Counted from the stretch's first letter, positions 41,653-50,610 are shown. The stretch is 52,357 nucleotides of DNA from an uncultured beta proteobacterium (GCA_903886275.1 CAISLN010000120.1:1-52357); one strand, 5' to 3'. Notes: generated from the sequence alone by a model not told the origin. Numbers and translations are program-made.

Positions 41653-43011
41653 TCAGACGATTCCAAAACGTTCATGGTGAATGTGGTGGGCGGGCACACC
41701 CGCTTGCAGCAGACTTTGCTGGGCCATTTCCATCAGGGCCATGGGCCCACAAACAAAGTAACTCGCGGCATGGGCTTGCGCCGGCAGGTGGCGCAGGATA
41801 AAGGCCGGGTCCAGACGCGCGCCCTGCCGGTTGGCTGTGTGCAGGGGGCTGGAGAAGACATGGAGGACCTCCAGCGAGAGCCGCTTTTGCAGCCGCTCGA
41901 TTTGCGCCTGGCACACAATGCTGTCTTCGTTTTTGCTGGCCAGCCACAGGTGGCAGGGGCGCGCGGAGCGTTGATCGGCCAGGGTCTCCAGCATGCTCAC
42001 CAGCGGCGTCACGCCCACACCGGCCCCAATCAAAACCAGGGGCGCGCACTGCTCTTCATCCAGGAAAAACCCACCATACGGGCCATCCACATACAAAACA
42101 TCGCCCAACTGCAGATGCGCCACCTCGGCGCTAAAACCCTCGTGCCCCTTGATGGTGAAGCCTATGCGGTCCGTCACCAGGGCGCTGGAGGAAATGGAGA
42201 AGGGGTTGTAGGAAAAGGAAAATGGCGAGTTGCGCGCGGTGATCCAGGCAAACTGCCCGGCCTTGAACGCAAAGCCCTTGGGGCCATAGGAGGCCTTGTT
42301 AACCAACTCCAGCTCCAGGCTGACCGTGCCGTCCGCATGCGCCGTGATCTGCGCAACGCGCCAGCGCCGCCGGTAACGCAGCAAGGGCTTGAGCACCCGC
42401 ACCCACAGGCCCAGGCCCACAAACAGCAGGGTCAGCATTTGCCAGGTGAGCCGCTGCCAGGGGTCTTTGAGGTAGTAGTTCACCAACAAGACATGCGCCA
42501 TGGCCGCCATCAGCACCGTCAGGGCCAGCAACCAATGGCTGATCTGCCAGACCTTGTAGCGGATGCGCCAGCGACGCCGAAAAATCGACAACAGCACCAG
42601 CGCGACCAGCGCGACGGCCGACAACACCGCAAACTTGGCGCGCAGAGGGGAGGAGAAGACATTGAGCAGCTGCAGGTACCTCACGTCTAGCGCAAACAGC
42701 AGCAGCGGATGCACCAGGGCAAAGGCCGTGGCCGGATAGGCCATCGCCCTGTGGAAGGCCAGCACCACGTCCATTCCGATGGGGGACGAAACGAACTCCA
42801 TGCGTGAGGCGATCACAAACTGCGCTCCCAACATGGACAGCGAAAGAAAGCCCAGGGCGATGGAAAAATTCAGCCAGAACCCGCGGCCATGCTCCAGATG
42901 GATAGCGCCGCCGACCAGCGGAACAATGACCACAAAAACATACAGCCCGACCCAGGCAATAGACGACCATTTCAAACGAATCACGCCACAGTCCCCGGTT
43001 ACATTCTTCAC
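41653..43011 (-). CDS. NOX/FRE-type ferric reductase-like flavocytochrome
   Basis: 452 residues. The N-terminal half has six membrane helices, with His residues for heme ligation in VVLAFHRAMAYPATAFALVH and KVWQISHWLLAL / MAHVLLVNY. The cytoplasmic half has an FAD site SYNPFSISS (variant of HPFSIS), a GPYGG loop and an NAD(P)H fold with LVLIGAGVGVTPLVSMLETL and YFVCGPMALMEM. Such proteins move electrons across the membrane to ferric iron or other acceptors. A 42-residue membrane protein gene follows at once. Confidence 0.88.
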   Translation of the reverse strand: MKNVTGDCGVIRLKWSSIAWVGLYVFVVIVPLVGGAIHLEHGRGFWLNFSIALGFLSLSMLGAQFVIASRMEFVSSPIGMDVVLAFHRAMAYPATAFALVHPLLLFALDVRYLQLLNVFSSPLRAKFAVLSAVALVALVLLSIFRRRWRIRYKVWQISHWLLALTVLMAAMAHVLLVNYYLKDPWQRLTWQMLTLLFVGLGLWVRVLKPLLRYRRRWRVAQITAHADGTVSLELELVNKASYGPKGFAFKAGQFAWITARNSPFSFSYNPFSISSSALVTDRIGFTIKGHEGFSAEVAHLQLGDVLYVDGPYGGFFLDEEQCAPLVLIGAGVGVTPLVSMLETLADQRSARPCHLWLASKNEDSIVCQAQIERLQKRLSLEVLHVFSSPLHTANRQGARLDPAFILRHLPAQAHAASYFVCGPMALMEMAQQSLLQAGVPAHHIHHERFGIV

Positions 43012-43220
43012 GGCAGAAATTTGCCAACGGTTAGTCGCGCCACAGGGCTTTTTCTTACACCTTGGGCAGCCTGTGCCCTGCGGGGGCTAGCCGCGGGCTT
43101 GCGCAACAGCGCATGCCCCCACAGCCAGGCGCCACGCTTTCAGGACAGGCTGCAATATTTTTCACGCCCCCAGGCTCCGCAGGGCGCTACAGTGGCCACC
43201 ATGCTGCAAGAAACCCAAAC

Positions 43221-44723
43221 ATGAACGCGCCCACCACTCCAGCCACCACAGAACTGCTGCAACGCGCCGAGCTGCAGGCCAGGGTCTTGCAGGCGCTCAA
43301 GCCGCTGCTACCCGCTCATGCCCTGCTCTACCAGAGCGAAGACACCACGCCCTATGAGTGCGATGGCCTGACCGCCTACCGGGCCAGGCCTCTGCTGGTG
43401 GCCTTGCCGGAAACGGAAGGCCAGGTGGCTGCGGTGCTCAAGGCCTGCTACGCGCTCAATGTGCCGGTGGTGGCGCGCGGTGCCGGCACCGGCCTGTCGG
43501 GCGGTGCCATGCCCAACCCCTTGGGTGTGACGCTGTCCTTGGCCAAGTTCAACAAGATTCTCAAGATCGACAAGCGCAGTCGCACGGCGGTGGTGCAATG
43601 CGGTGTGCGCAACCTGGCCATCAGCGAGGCCGCATCCAGCTACGGTCTGTACTACGCGCCCGACCCCAGCAGCCAAATTGCCTGCACCATTGGCGGCAAT
43701 GTGGCGGAAAACTCGGGCGGCGTGCATTGCCTCAAATACGGCCTGACGCTGCACAACATCCAGCAGGTGCGCGGCTTCACCATGGAGGGCGAACCCATTG
43801 CGTTCGGCAGCGACGCGCTCGACCAACCCGGCTATGAGTTCTTGAGCATCGTGATCGGCAGCGAGGGCATGCTGGCCGTGACCACCGAGGTCACCGTCAA
43901 GCTGATCCCCAAGCCGCAATTGGCGCGCTGCATCATGGCCAGCTTTGATGACGTGCGCAAGGCCGGTGAGGCGGTAGCGCAGGTGATTGCCCAGGGCATC
44001 ATCCCGGCCGGTCTGGAGATGATGGACAAGCCCATGACCGCCGCCGTGGAAGACTATGTGCACGCCGGTTACGACCTGAGCGCCGCCGCCATTTTGCTGT
44101 GCGAGAGCGACGGCACGCCCGAAGAGGTGGAAGAAGAAATTGGCCGTATGAGCGCGGTGCTCACCGCCGCCGGTGCCACCGCGATTGCGGTGAGCAACAG
44201 CGAAGCCGAGCGCATGCGCTTTTGGAGCGGGCGCAAGAACGCCTTTCCGGCGTCGGGTCGCATCAGCCCGGACTACATGTGCATGGACAGCACCATCCCG
44301 CGCAAGCGCCTGGCCGACATCCTGTTGGCGATTGCCGAGATGGAGAAGAAATACCAGTTGCGCTGCTGCAATGTGTTCCACGCCGGCGACGGCAATTTGC
44401 ATCCGCTGATTTTGTTTGACGCGAGCGATGCGGACCAGCTGCACCGCTGCGAGCTGTTTGGTGCCGACATTCTGGAAACCAGCGTGGCCATGGGCGGCAC
44501 GGTGACCGGCGAGCATGGCGTGGGCGTGGAAAAGCTCAACAGCATGTGCGTGCAGTTTTCTGCCGATGAAAACACGCAGATGTTTGCCCTCAAGGCCGCC
44601 TTTGACACCCGCGGCCTGCTCAATCCCGGCAAGGTGATACCCACGCTGCACCGCTGCGCCGAGTACGGCCGCATGCTGGTGCGCGGCGGCAAGATCAAGC
44701 ACCCCGAACTGGAACGCTTCTAG
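43221..44723 (+). CDS. glcD: FAD-binding glycolate/lactate dehydrogenase subunit GlcD-like
   Basis: 500 residues. The PCMH-type FAD domain carries VVARGAGTGLSGGAMP and IACTIGGNVAENSGG, and the C-terminal substrate domain ends with CNVFHAGDGNLHPLILFD and TGEHGVGVEKL (His-rich catalytic region). GlcD oxidises glycolate to glyoxylate with GlcE and GlcF; those genes are not adjacent here. Instead lrgA and lrgB follow within 24 bp. ATG 43221 is chosen; the open frame upstream from 43062 is not conserved. The 209-bp gap upstream has no gene. Confidence 0.9.
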   Translation: MNAPTTPATTELLQRAELQARVLQALKPLLPAHALLYQSEDTTPYECDGLTAYRARPLLVALPETEGQVAAVLKACYALNVPVVARGAGTGLSGGAMPNPLGVTLSLAKFNKILKIDKRSRTAVVQCGVRNLAISEAASSYGLYYAPDPSSQIACTIGGNVAENSGGVHCLKYGLTLHNIQQVRGFTMEGEPIAFGSDALDQPGYEFLSIVIGSEGMLAVTTEVTVKLIPKPQLARCIMASFDDVRKAGEAVAQVIAQGIIPAGLEMMDKPMTAAVEDYVHAGYDLSAAAILLCESDGTPEEVEEEIGRMSAVLTAAGATAIAVSNSEAERMRFWSGRKNAFPASGRISPDYMCMDSTIPRKRLADILLAIAEMEKKYQLRCCNVFHAGDGNLHPLILFDASDADQLHRCELFGADILETSVAMGGTVTGEHGVGVEKLNSMCVQFSADENTQMFALKAAFDTRGLLNPGKVIPTLHRCAEYGRMLVRGGKIKHPELERF

Positions 44724-44747
44724 GGCTTGCGCCCTGGAGCTTCATGC

Positions 44748-45119
44748 ATGCTGGCACTGCGCGGCATCACCTGGCTTTTGCTGCTGCAGTCCATCGGCGA
44801 GTTGATTTCGCGCAGCCTGCATCTGCCACTACCGGGCCCAGTGGTGGGCATGCTGCTGTTGCTGCCGGCGCTGCGCTGGCCCTTGGTGCGCGACTGCGTG
44901 CAGCCGGTGGCGGAGTTCCTAATGCAACATCTCTCCTTGCTGTTTGTGCCGGTGGGCGTGGGTGTGATGACGCACCTCGATGTGCTGGGCCAATACGGCG
45001 CGCGCATTGCCATCGTCATCGTGCTGTCCACCTGGATCAGCCTGGCTGTGACCGCCCTGGTGTTGCGCGCCTTGATGCGCGCCTTGATGCGCGGCCATAC
45101 GCAGGCGGACCATGGCTGA
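44748..45119 (+). CDS. LrgA/CidA-family membrane protein
   Basis: 123 residues with four hydrophobic helices: ALRGITWLLLLQSIGELISR, LPLPGPVVGMLLLLPAL (with the PGPVVGM family motif), LSLLFVPVGVGVMTHLDVL and the last near IAIVIVLSTWISLAVTALV. ATG 44748 has GGAG upstream; TTG 44727 is less likely. It is 24 bases after glcD and overlaps lrgB by 8 bases. LrgA/LrgB are homologous to the halves of PLGG1, the plastid glycolate/glycerate transporter. Confidence 0.88.
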   Translation: MLALRGITWLLLLQSIGELISRSLHLPLPGPVVGMLLLLPALRWPLVRDCVQPVAEFLMQHLSLLFVPVGVGVMTHLDVLGQYGARIAIVIVLSTWISLAVTALVLRALMRALMRGHTQADHG

Positions 45120-45837
45120 TTTCGTACAGCTCTGGGTTTATCTTTCCTCCACACCGCTGTTTGGCCTCACCGCCACGCTGCTGGTCTATGTGCTGGCGCA
45201 GGCCTTTTACGGCCGCATGGGACAGGCGGCCTGGGCCAACCCGGTGCTGTGGTCGGTGCTGACCCTGGCCTTGGGCCTGACCTTGACCGGCACCGCCTAC
45301 CCCACCTATTTTTCGGGCGCGCAGTTCATCCACTTTTTGCTTGGCCCCGCCGTGGTGGCCCTGGCCTGGCCGCTGTGGTTGCGTCGCACGGTGCTGCGCA
45401 AGCACTTTGGCCGCTTCGCCCTTGCCGCCTTGGCCGGAGGAGCCGCCGCCGCCGTCAGCGCCACCGCCCTCGCCTGGCTGCTGGACCTGCCCCACGACCT
45501 GCTGCTGTCGATGGCGCCCAAGTCGGTGACGGCACCGGTGGCCATGGGCGTGGCCGAAAAAATTGGCGGCATACCGGCGCTGGCGGCCGTGTTTGCGGTG
45601 GTCACCGGCATGGTCGGGGCGCTGTCGGGCAAGTACCTGTTTGACCTGCTGCGCATTGGCACCGACGCAAGCGGCTGGATGGCACGCGGCTTTGCGCTGG
45701 GCACTGCAGCCCACGGCATAGGTGCCGCACGCGCCATGCAGGTAAATGCCGATGCCGGTGCCTGGGCGGCCTTGGCGCTGGGCCTGCAAGTGGTATTTGC
45801 CTCGGTGCTGATTCCGCTGGTGGCGCGTCTCTTGTAA
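45112..45837 (+). CDS. LrgB/CidB-family membrane protein
   Basis: 241 residues, about seven to eight helices. Family motifs: FIHFLLGPAVVALAWPLWL, LLSMAPKSVTAPVAMGVAEK and ARGFALGTAAHGIGAARAM. It overlaps lrgA by 8 bp, so the two are coexpressed and probably form one transporter. Its place after glcD points to glycolate or a related 2-hydroxy acid as substrate rather than a murein-hydrolase role. Confidence 0.92.
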   Translation: MADFVQLWVYLSSTPLFGLTATLLVYVLAQAFYGRMGQAAWANPVLWSVLTLALGLTLTGTAYPTYFSGAQFIHFLLGPAVVALAWPLWLRRTVLRKHFGRFALAALAGGAAAAVSATALAWLLDLPHDLLLSMAPKSVTAPVAMGVAEKIGGIPALAAVFAVVTGMVGALSGKYLFDLLRIGTDASGWMARGFALGTAAHGIGAARAMQVNADAGAWAALALGLQVVFASVLIPLVARLL

Positions 45838-45854
45838 GCCCTGTGCCAAGGGCT
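45837..45854 (+). terminator. short hairpin after lrgB
   Basis: AGCCCT-GTGCCA-AGGGCT, a 6-bp stem overlapping the lrgB stop codon's last base, between two convergent genes. There is no clear T-tract on the plus strand, so the call is weak. Confidence 0.35.
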
Positions 45855-45867
45855 GGAGTAGCCTGCT

Positions 45868-47004
45868 TTAAAAAAACGAAAAGTCGTCGTCCATGCGCGA
45901 CATGGAACGCTGCTGTTGCTTGGCCTCGCGCTGGCGCGCCTTGAGCCATTTTTTGAGAGAGGCCAGATCGTTGGGCAAGGGCAATTCGCGCTCGACCTTG
46001 CGGAACTCACGGTCAAATTGGGCGATCTCGGCGTCCAACATGGCAATCACCTCCTTGGAGCGCAGACGCAGGTAGCCAGGCATCTGAAACTGGGCCAGCA
46101 GCGGCGCTTCAAAATGCATAATTTCCTGGTCCAGTTCGGCTAACTGCTCCTTCAGGATTTTGTTGAAATGCTTGAGCCGCTGCTCCGACAGGCCCGAAAT
46201 GGCGTGCGCGTCTATGTGTTCGAGCTCCAGCTGCAACTCCAACAACAGCAGCAAATTTTTCTTTTCATAGGCCTGGTTGACGCGCTGCATCAGACCGGTC
46301 TTGCGCACACGCTCCTGCGGGTCCTGCTCCCGGTCCGGATGCAAGGCGCTGGCGAGCTTGCGGTAGACCTCGCGAATGGACAGGCTGGTTTGCTCCGACT
46401 CGGCCTTGGTGGCTTCCTCGCGGGCCATTTGCTTGGCGGTTTTTTTGCGCTGACTGCGCCTCTCTTGCACGTCTTCCATATCGGCCTGATGTGCCTTCGC
46501 TACCTGCTCGCGCACATGGTCCATCAACGCTTCGGGCGAAGTCATGTCGAGATCGTCGCCCGAGCCGATGCCAAACGCCTCCTCCATCGCGGCCTTCATT
46601 TCATCGGCAAATTTTTTCTCTTCCGCATCAAAATCAAGCTGGCTGTACTTGTTGTAAATCGCCTTGGCCTCCGCGTGACCGCCCTGCTGCAACAGGTCAT
46701 GCGCCATCTCGCAGATCACGTCCTGCAGCAGCTCTCGTTCAGGCTGGGTCAGCCCCTTGGTATCCACCGCCAGGTCGAGCGCCTTGAGCGCGACCAGTTG
46801 CAACTCGCCAAGTTTCAGCACCCTCGGTTGCAATTCGGCAGCCACTTTCTGCTGGTAGAGATCCATTACCCCCTGCCATTCCTGGAGCTCCAGACGGCGT
46901 TTCTCAATTTTTTTGACCAGTGCGTTGAACGACTTTTGCGCCGTGGACAAAGTGGACTGGTCTGGCTTGACAGCAATCCGAACGGGGGTGTTTTTTGCTT
47001 GCAT
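45868..47004 (-). CDS. J-domain protein (DnaJ-like co-chaperone) with helical flanks
   Basis: 378 residues, strongly helical. A J-domain is visible at ~205-260: SIREVYRKLASALHPDREQD has the HPD motif (~220), followed by QRVNQAYEKKNLLLLLELQL, the last helix. J-domains stimulate DnaK ATPase. The N-terminal 200 residues (KKIEKRRLELQEWQGVMDLY ...) and the C-terminal part (rich in Lys/Arg/Gln) are long coiled-coil-like segments with no Gly/Phe or zinc-finger region. It is therefore a specialised J-protein with unknown client. Confidence 0.85.
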   Translation of the reverse strand: MQAKNTPVRIAVKPDQSTLSTAQKSFNALVKKIEKRRLELQEWQGVMDLYQQKVAAELQPRVLKLGELQLVALKALDLAVDTKGLTQPERELLQDVICEMAHDLLQQGGHAEAKAIYNKYSQLDFDAEEKKFADEMKAAMEEAFGIGSGDDLDMTSPEALMDHVREQVAKAHQADMEDVQERRSQRKKTAKQMAREEATKAESEQTSLSIREVYRKLASALHPDREQDPQERVRKTGLMQRVNQAYEKKNLLLLLELQLELEHIDAHAISGLSEQRLKHFNKILKEQLAELDQEIMHFEAPLLAQFQMPGYLRLRSKEVIAMLDAEIAQFDREFRKVERELPLPNDLASLKKWLKARQREAKQQQRSMSRMDDDFSFF

Positions 47005-47052
47005 GGTTCGATGGTTGGGGGCGAATACGCCCCGTGGTTTAGGCGAAGAGGT

Positions 47053-47132
47053 TTAGGCGGCAAGCGCCTGCGCCGTGGTGCCCATGGCGTTCAGCGCCGC
47101 CGCCAGAGGGGCTGCGCTCCACATTGTGCTGT
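47053..47132 (-). pseudogene. 3' remnant of a class V aminotransferase gene
   Basis: On the minus strand, CACAATGTGGAGCGCAG and, after a short deletion, codons reading LAAALNAMGTTAQALAA plus a stop (47053-47055) closely match the end of the intact aminotransferase (HNVERSVAHLAAALDAMGIT region at 48563-48660). So a second copy of that gene once ended here, between the J-domain and amine oxidase genes, and only its last ~80 bases remain. Confidence 0.75.
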
Positions 47133-47148
47133 AGAGTTTATCTGCGCC

Positions 47149-48510
47149 TTAAGCAGCCATCTCCTGTGCCGCCCGCAGACCCGACATATAGGCACCGTGC
47201 GCGGTGCCGAAGTAGTCTTCCTCTGTGGCTTCCCCTGCGAAAAAGAGGCGGCCGTCCAATGGCTTGGCCAATTCACGGCGCTGGGGAGGCTTGGAGCCCA
47301 GTGCGTTGAAAGAATAGGAGCCCAGGGAAAATGGATCAGAGGCCCAACGGGTGATCTGGTAGTCCACCGGCTTTGGCACGCTGTTGCCAAACATCACGCG
47401 CAGGGTTTGCATGGCACTGCCGACAATTTGCGCATCGGTCCAGCCCTCGATCTCGCGCCCGTGGTCTGCTGCGTTAAAGCCCATGAGCACCGGCAAATGG
47501 GCCGCATGCTGAAAGCTCACCCACTCGGCCCACTCACCATGGCGTTGGGGAATGTATTCCAGCCAGTCCACATTGCTAGGCCAAAAGGCCTTGTCGAAAC
47601 GCAGGCAGCATTTGTTGAGTACGCCCATGCCGAGCTTGGCAATGGCGCTTTGCTTGGCCGCAGGCAGCGCCGGTTGCATGCGAACATTTCCCGCTTTCAA
47701 CACGCCCAGGGGCAGGGTGATCAGCACCTGGTCCGCCTGGTACTTGGCGCTTTGCGTCACCACCTGCACCGGCGACTGGGCCCAGTGAATCTCTTTGACG
47801 ACCTGGCCGGTTTCAATGCGCAGCCCTTGCGCAAGGTGCTGCGTAATCTGCTGAAATCCCTTGGCAAACAAGACATCGTCTCCCGCGAAGGTCTTGTCAC
47901 TGTCGTACCAGTAGGTTGACAGCGCATTGGCACTGCCCGCGTATTCGTGTTCGAAGGTGCCGTTCAGGATGAAATTGATATGGCGCTTGGTCTCTGCCGC
48001 ATCGCCGGAGGAAAGGTCCAGCGCCTCCACGGCCTGACGCACCGAGCTGTCGTGCTCGGCGTCTTGCGCCTTTTTCAGGCCGCTAATCAGCTTGCGGCGA
48101 AGACCGTCCAAGCGCGCCTCTTCGGCTTTGCTCAGCACATTTCCACGGGTGGCGTAGGTCGCCGCATTTTCGGCGCGGGTCGGCAAAAGCTCTGCCTTGA
48201 CCGTATGCGCCAGTTCGGTCAGGGGGTTGCCCTTTGGACCATGAATCCAGCTGGCACCCAGGTCTATCGGGGCGTCCGGCCAGTGGGTGCTGGTCCAGAT
48301 GCGCCCACCAATGCGCTCACGCGCTTCGAGCACACGCACCGCATGGCCTTGTGCCTGCAAAGCATGGGCTGCAGCCAGACCGGCTATACCGGCACCCACC
48401 ACCAGGATGCGTTGAGGGGCTTGCGTCTTGGCGACTGCGCCGACCTGGGAATGGGCCGCGATGCCCACCGCCAAGCCGCTGAATTTTTCAATGAAGTTTC
48501 TTCTGTGCAT
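47149..48510 (-). CDS. flavin-containing amine oxidase (monoamine oxidase-like)
   Basis: 453 residues. The N-terminus MHRRNFIEKFSGLAVGIAAH has a twin-Arg signal, so export by Tat is likely. The FAD fingerprint RILVVGAGIAGLAAAHALQA and LEARERIGGRIWT follow, with LDGRLFFAGEATEEDYFGTA near the end. It oxidises amines or polyamines to aldehydes and peroxide; the substrate is unknown. ATG 48510 begins the signal; the upstream frame (to 48663) overlaps the aminotransferase gene. Confidence 0.9.
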   Translation of the reverse strand: MHRRNFIEKFSGLAVGIAAHSQVGAVAKTQAPQRILVVGAGIAGLAAAHALQAQGHAVRVLEARERIGGRIWTSTHWPDAPIDLGASWIHGPKGNPLTELAHTVKAELLPTRAENAATYATRGNVLSKAEEARLDGLRRKLISGLKKAQDAEHDSSVRQAVEALDLSSGDAAETKRHINFILNGTFEHEYAGSANALSTYWYDSDKTFAGDDVLFAKGFQQITQHLAQGLRIETGQVVKEIHWAQSPVQVVTQSAKYQADQVLITLPLGVLKAGNVRMQPALPAAKQSAIAKLGMGVLNKCCLRFDKAFWPSNVDWLEYIPQRHGEWAEWVSFQHAAHLPVLMGFNAADHGREIEGWTDAQIVGSAMQTLRVMFGNSVPKPVDYQITRWASDPFSLGSYSFNALGSKPPQRRELAKPLDGRLFFAGEATEEDYFGTAHGAYMSGLRAAQEMAA

Positions 48511-48562
48511 GATGTGTATAGTTCCACCTCTACGCGGTGAGTGACTGTTCTCCAAGGCAGGC

Positions 48563-49717
48563 TCAGGCTGCCACGGCCTCGGGCGCCGTAATGCCCATGG
48601 CGTCCAGCGCTGCAGCCAGATGGGCCACACTGCGCTCCACGTTGTGCAGCTTTTCCAGACCAAACAGGCCTATGCGAAAGGTCATGAAGTCGGCCGGTTC
48701 GTCGCATTGCAGCGGCACACCGGCAGCGGTTTGCAGGCCCAGGGCCAAAAACTTTTTGCTGCTTTGAATCTCGGGGTCGGCGGTATAGCTCACCACCACG
48801 CCGGGGGCCTTGAAGCCCTCGGCCGCCACGCTGACAATGCCGCGGCTCTCGAACAGGGCGCGCACCTTTTGTCCCAGCGCAATCTGCTCCTGGCGCACCT
48901 TCTCGAAGCCGTAGTTGCGCGTCTCGGTCATCACCTCGCGCAGGCGGATCAGCGCGTCGGTGGGCATGGTGGCGTGGTAGGCATGGCCGCCCTTTTCATA
49001 GGCTTCCATGATCTGCAGCCATTTCTTCAAATCGCAGGCAAAGCTGGTGCTGGTGGTGCCGTCGATGGCGGCACGGGCACGCGCGCTCAGCATCACCATG
49101 GCGCAGCAGGGCGAGCCGCTCCAGCCCTTTTGCGGCGCCGTCACCAAAACGTCCACGCCGAGTTCTTCCATGTTCACCCATAGGGCGCCGGAGGCAATGC
49201 AGTCGAGCACCAACAGGCCACCCACGGCGTGCACCGCATCGGCCACGGCACGCAGGTAGTCGTCGGGCAGGATCATGCCGGCGGAGGTTTCCACATGGGG
49301 GGCAAACACCACATCGGGCTTCTTCTCTTGGATGGCGGCCACCACCTCGGCAATCGGGCAGGGCACCCAGGCCGACTGCTTGGCATCAGACACGCGCCTG
49401 GCCTTGAGCACGGTGGACTCGGACGGGATGTGGCCCATGTCGAAGATCTGGGTCCAGCGGTAGCTGAACCAGCCATTGCGGATCACCAGGGCCTTTTTGC
49501 CGGTGGCGAACTGGCGCGCCACCGCTTCCATGCCGAAGGTGCCGCTGCCGGGCACCAGTGCCACGGAAGGTGCGTGGTAGACCTCTTTCAGCATGGCGGA
49601 GATGTCCTTCATCACGCCCTGAAAGCGCTGCGACATGTGGTTGAGCGCGCGGTCGGTGTAGACCACCGAAAATTCGAGCAAACCGTCCGGGTCAATATCG
49701 GGTACGAGTCCTGGCAT
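48563..49717 (-). CDS. class V aminotransferase, alanine-glyoxylate/serine-pyruvate type
   Basis: 384 residues. VPGSGTFGMEAVARQ, VDVLVTAPQKGWSGSP with the PLP Lys, and FMTFRIGLFGLEKLHNVER are the class V (AGXT/PucG) pattern. The enzyme would convert glyoxylate to glycine, which matches the nearby glcD. ATG 49717 gives a family-like MPGLVPDIDPDGLLEFSV. A truncated copy of the gene's end lies at 47053-47132. Confidence 0.9.
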   Translation of the reverse strand: MPGLVPDIDPDGLLEFSVVYTDRALNHMSQRFQGVMKDISAMLKEVYHAPSVALVPGSGTFGMEAVARQFATGKKALVIRNGWFSYRWTQIFDMGHIPSESTVLKARRVSDAKQSAWVPCPIAEVVAAIQEKKPDVVFAPHVETSAGMILPDDYLRAVADAVHAVGGLLVLDCIASGALWVNMEELGVDVLVTAPQKGWSGSPCCAMVMLSARARAAIDGTTSTSFACDLKKWLQIMEAYEKGGHAYHATMPTDALIRLREVMTETRNYGFEKVRQEQIALGQKVRALFESRGIVSVAAEGFKAPGVVVSYTADPEIQSSKKFLALGLQTAAGVPLQCDEPADFMTFRIGLFGLEKLHNVERSVAHLAAALDAMGITAPEAVAA

Positions 49718-49767
49718 GGTGAATGTCTCCGTGTATACGTTGTGGTTTTTCGCAAAGGAAAATCAGC

Positions 49768-50610
49768 TTAGCACGCAAAACCGCGCACCGGCAGGTCGGC
49801 GCCGCGCTGTATCCAATTGCTAGGCGCATAGGCCGTGCGGCCATCGGTCACATGCAGGGTGTAGGCAAGGCGCGAGCGGTCCGAGCGATTGGCCGCGCTG
49901 TAATGCGGCAGCAGGCCGTGAAAGACAAGCAGGGTGCCGGCCTTCACTTCCAGCGGCAAGGCGCTGCGGCTATCGGGCCAGGGCGTGGCGTCCAGCTTTT
50001 CCATGGTCACGCGGTCACCCTGGCGCACAAAGCGCTCGCGCAAGGGGCCGCGGTGGCCACCTTGCTGCACCCACAGACAGCCGTTTTCAAGCGTGGCATC
50101 TTCCAGCGCAAACCAGAAGGTGGTGACGCTGATGGGCGTGCTGTCAAAAAATGTGGCGTCCTGGTGCCAGCCCACCTCACCGCCTATGCCGGGCTGCTTG
50201 AAGATCAGCATGGACTGCCAAAGCTGGGGCTGCTCCAGACCCAGGTCGTGGGCCAGCGCGTCCAGCGCCGGGCCGCGCGAGAAGGCATCGAACACCGGGT
50301 CCAGGTCGTGCATGGCGTGGCCGATCTTGTTGATCGACAGGGCCTTGGCCTGTTTGAGTTGGCCCTGTGCATCAAAGGCCTCCTCCTCAAAGAAGCAACT
50401 GCTGCGCGTGGCCGAATCCAGAAAGTAGCGGTCCACCGTTCGCACCTGGTCCTTGGTGGTGAAGAGGGGCTTGCTGCTTGGGGGAACAAAGGCGTCCACC
50501 AGCTGCTGGGCGCGTGCCCTCAGGGCTGCGATTTCGCTTGGGCCTTTGAAGTCCGGCAGGGCAAGAAAACCGTCTTGCTGGTAGCGGGCCATTTGTTCTG
50601 TCGTCAGCAT
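49768..50610 (-). CDS. phytanoyl-CoA dioxygenase (PhyH) family protein
   Basis: 280 residues. MLTTEQMARYQQDGFLALPD is the common N-terminus. The Fe(II) triad fits the motif WHQD (His, Asp) and FHGLLPHYSAANRS (distal His), with a 2-oxoglutarate-binding Arg in SDRSRLAYTL. Many family members hydroxylate small molecules; substrate unknown. ATG 50610 has AAGG five bases upstream; a GTG at 50616 is also open. It lies on the same strand as the aminotransferase, 50 bp away. Confidence 0.88.
   Translation of the reverse strand: MLTTEQMARYQQDGFLALPDFKGPSEIAALRARAQQLVDAFVPPSSKPLFTTKDQVRTVDRYFLDSATRSSCFFEEEAFDAQGQLKQAKALSINKIGHAMHDLDPVFDAFSRGPALDALAHDLGLEQPQLWQSMLIFKQPGIGGEVGWHQDATFFDSTPISVTTFWFALEDATLENGCLWVQQGGHRGPLRERFVRQGDRVTMEKLDATPWPDSRSALPLEVKAGTLLVFHGLLPHYSAANRSDRSRLAYTLHVTDGRTAYAPSNWIQRGADLPVRGFAC

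Noticed and set aside
43308..44702. Minus-strand frame of 464 codons opposite glcD
   Set aside because: Shadow with typical His/Gly/Ala-rich composition; glcD is conserved on the plus strand.
44748..45837. Holin/antiholin (murein hydrolase export) function for lrgAB
   Set aside because: That label comes from Staphylococcus; the glcD neighbour and PLGG1 homology favour a transporter, though this was not tested.
46168..47919. Plus-strand frame of 583 codons across the J-domain and amine oxidase genes
   Set aside because: Runs antisense over two unrelated genes and the relic between them; no domain visible.
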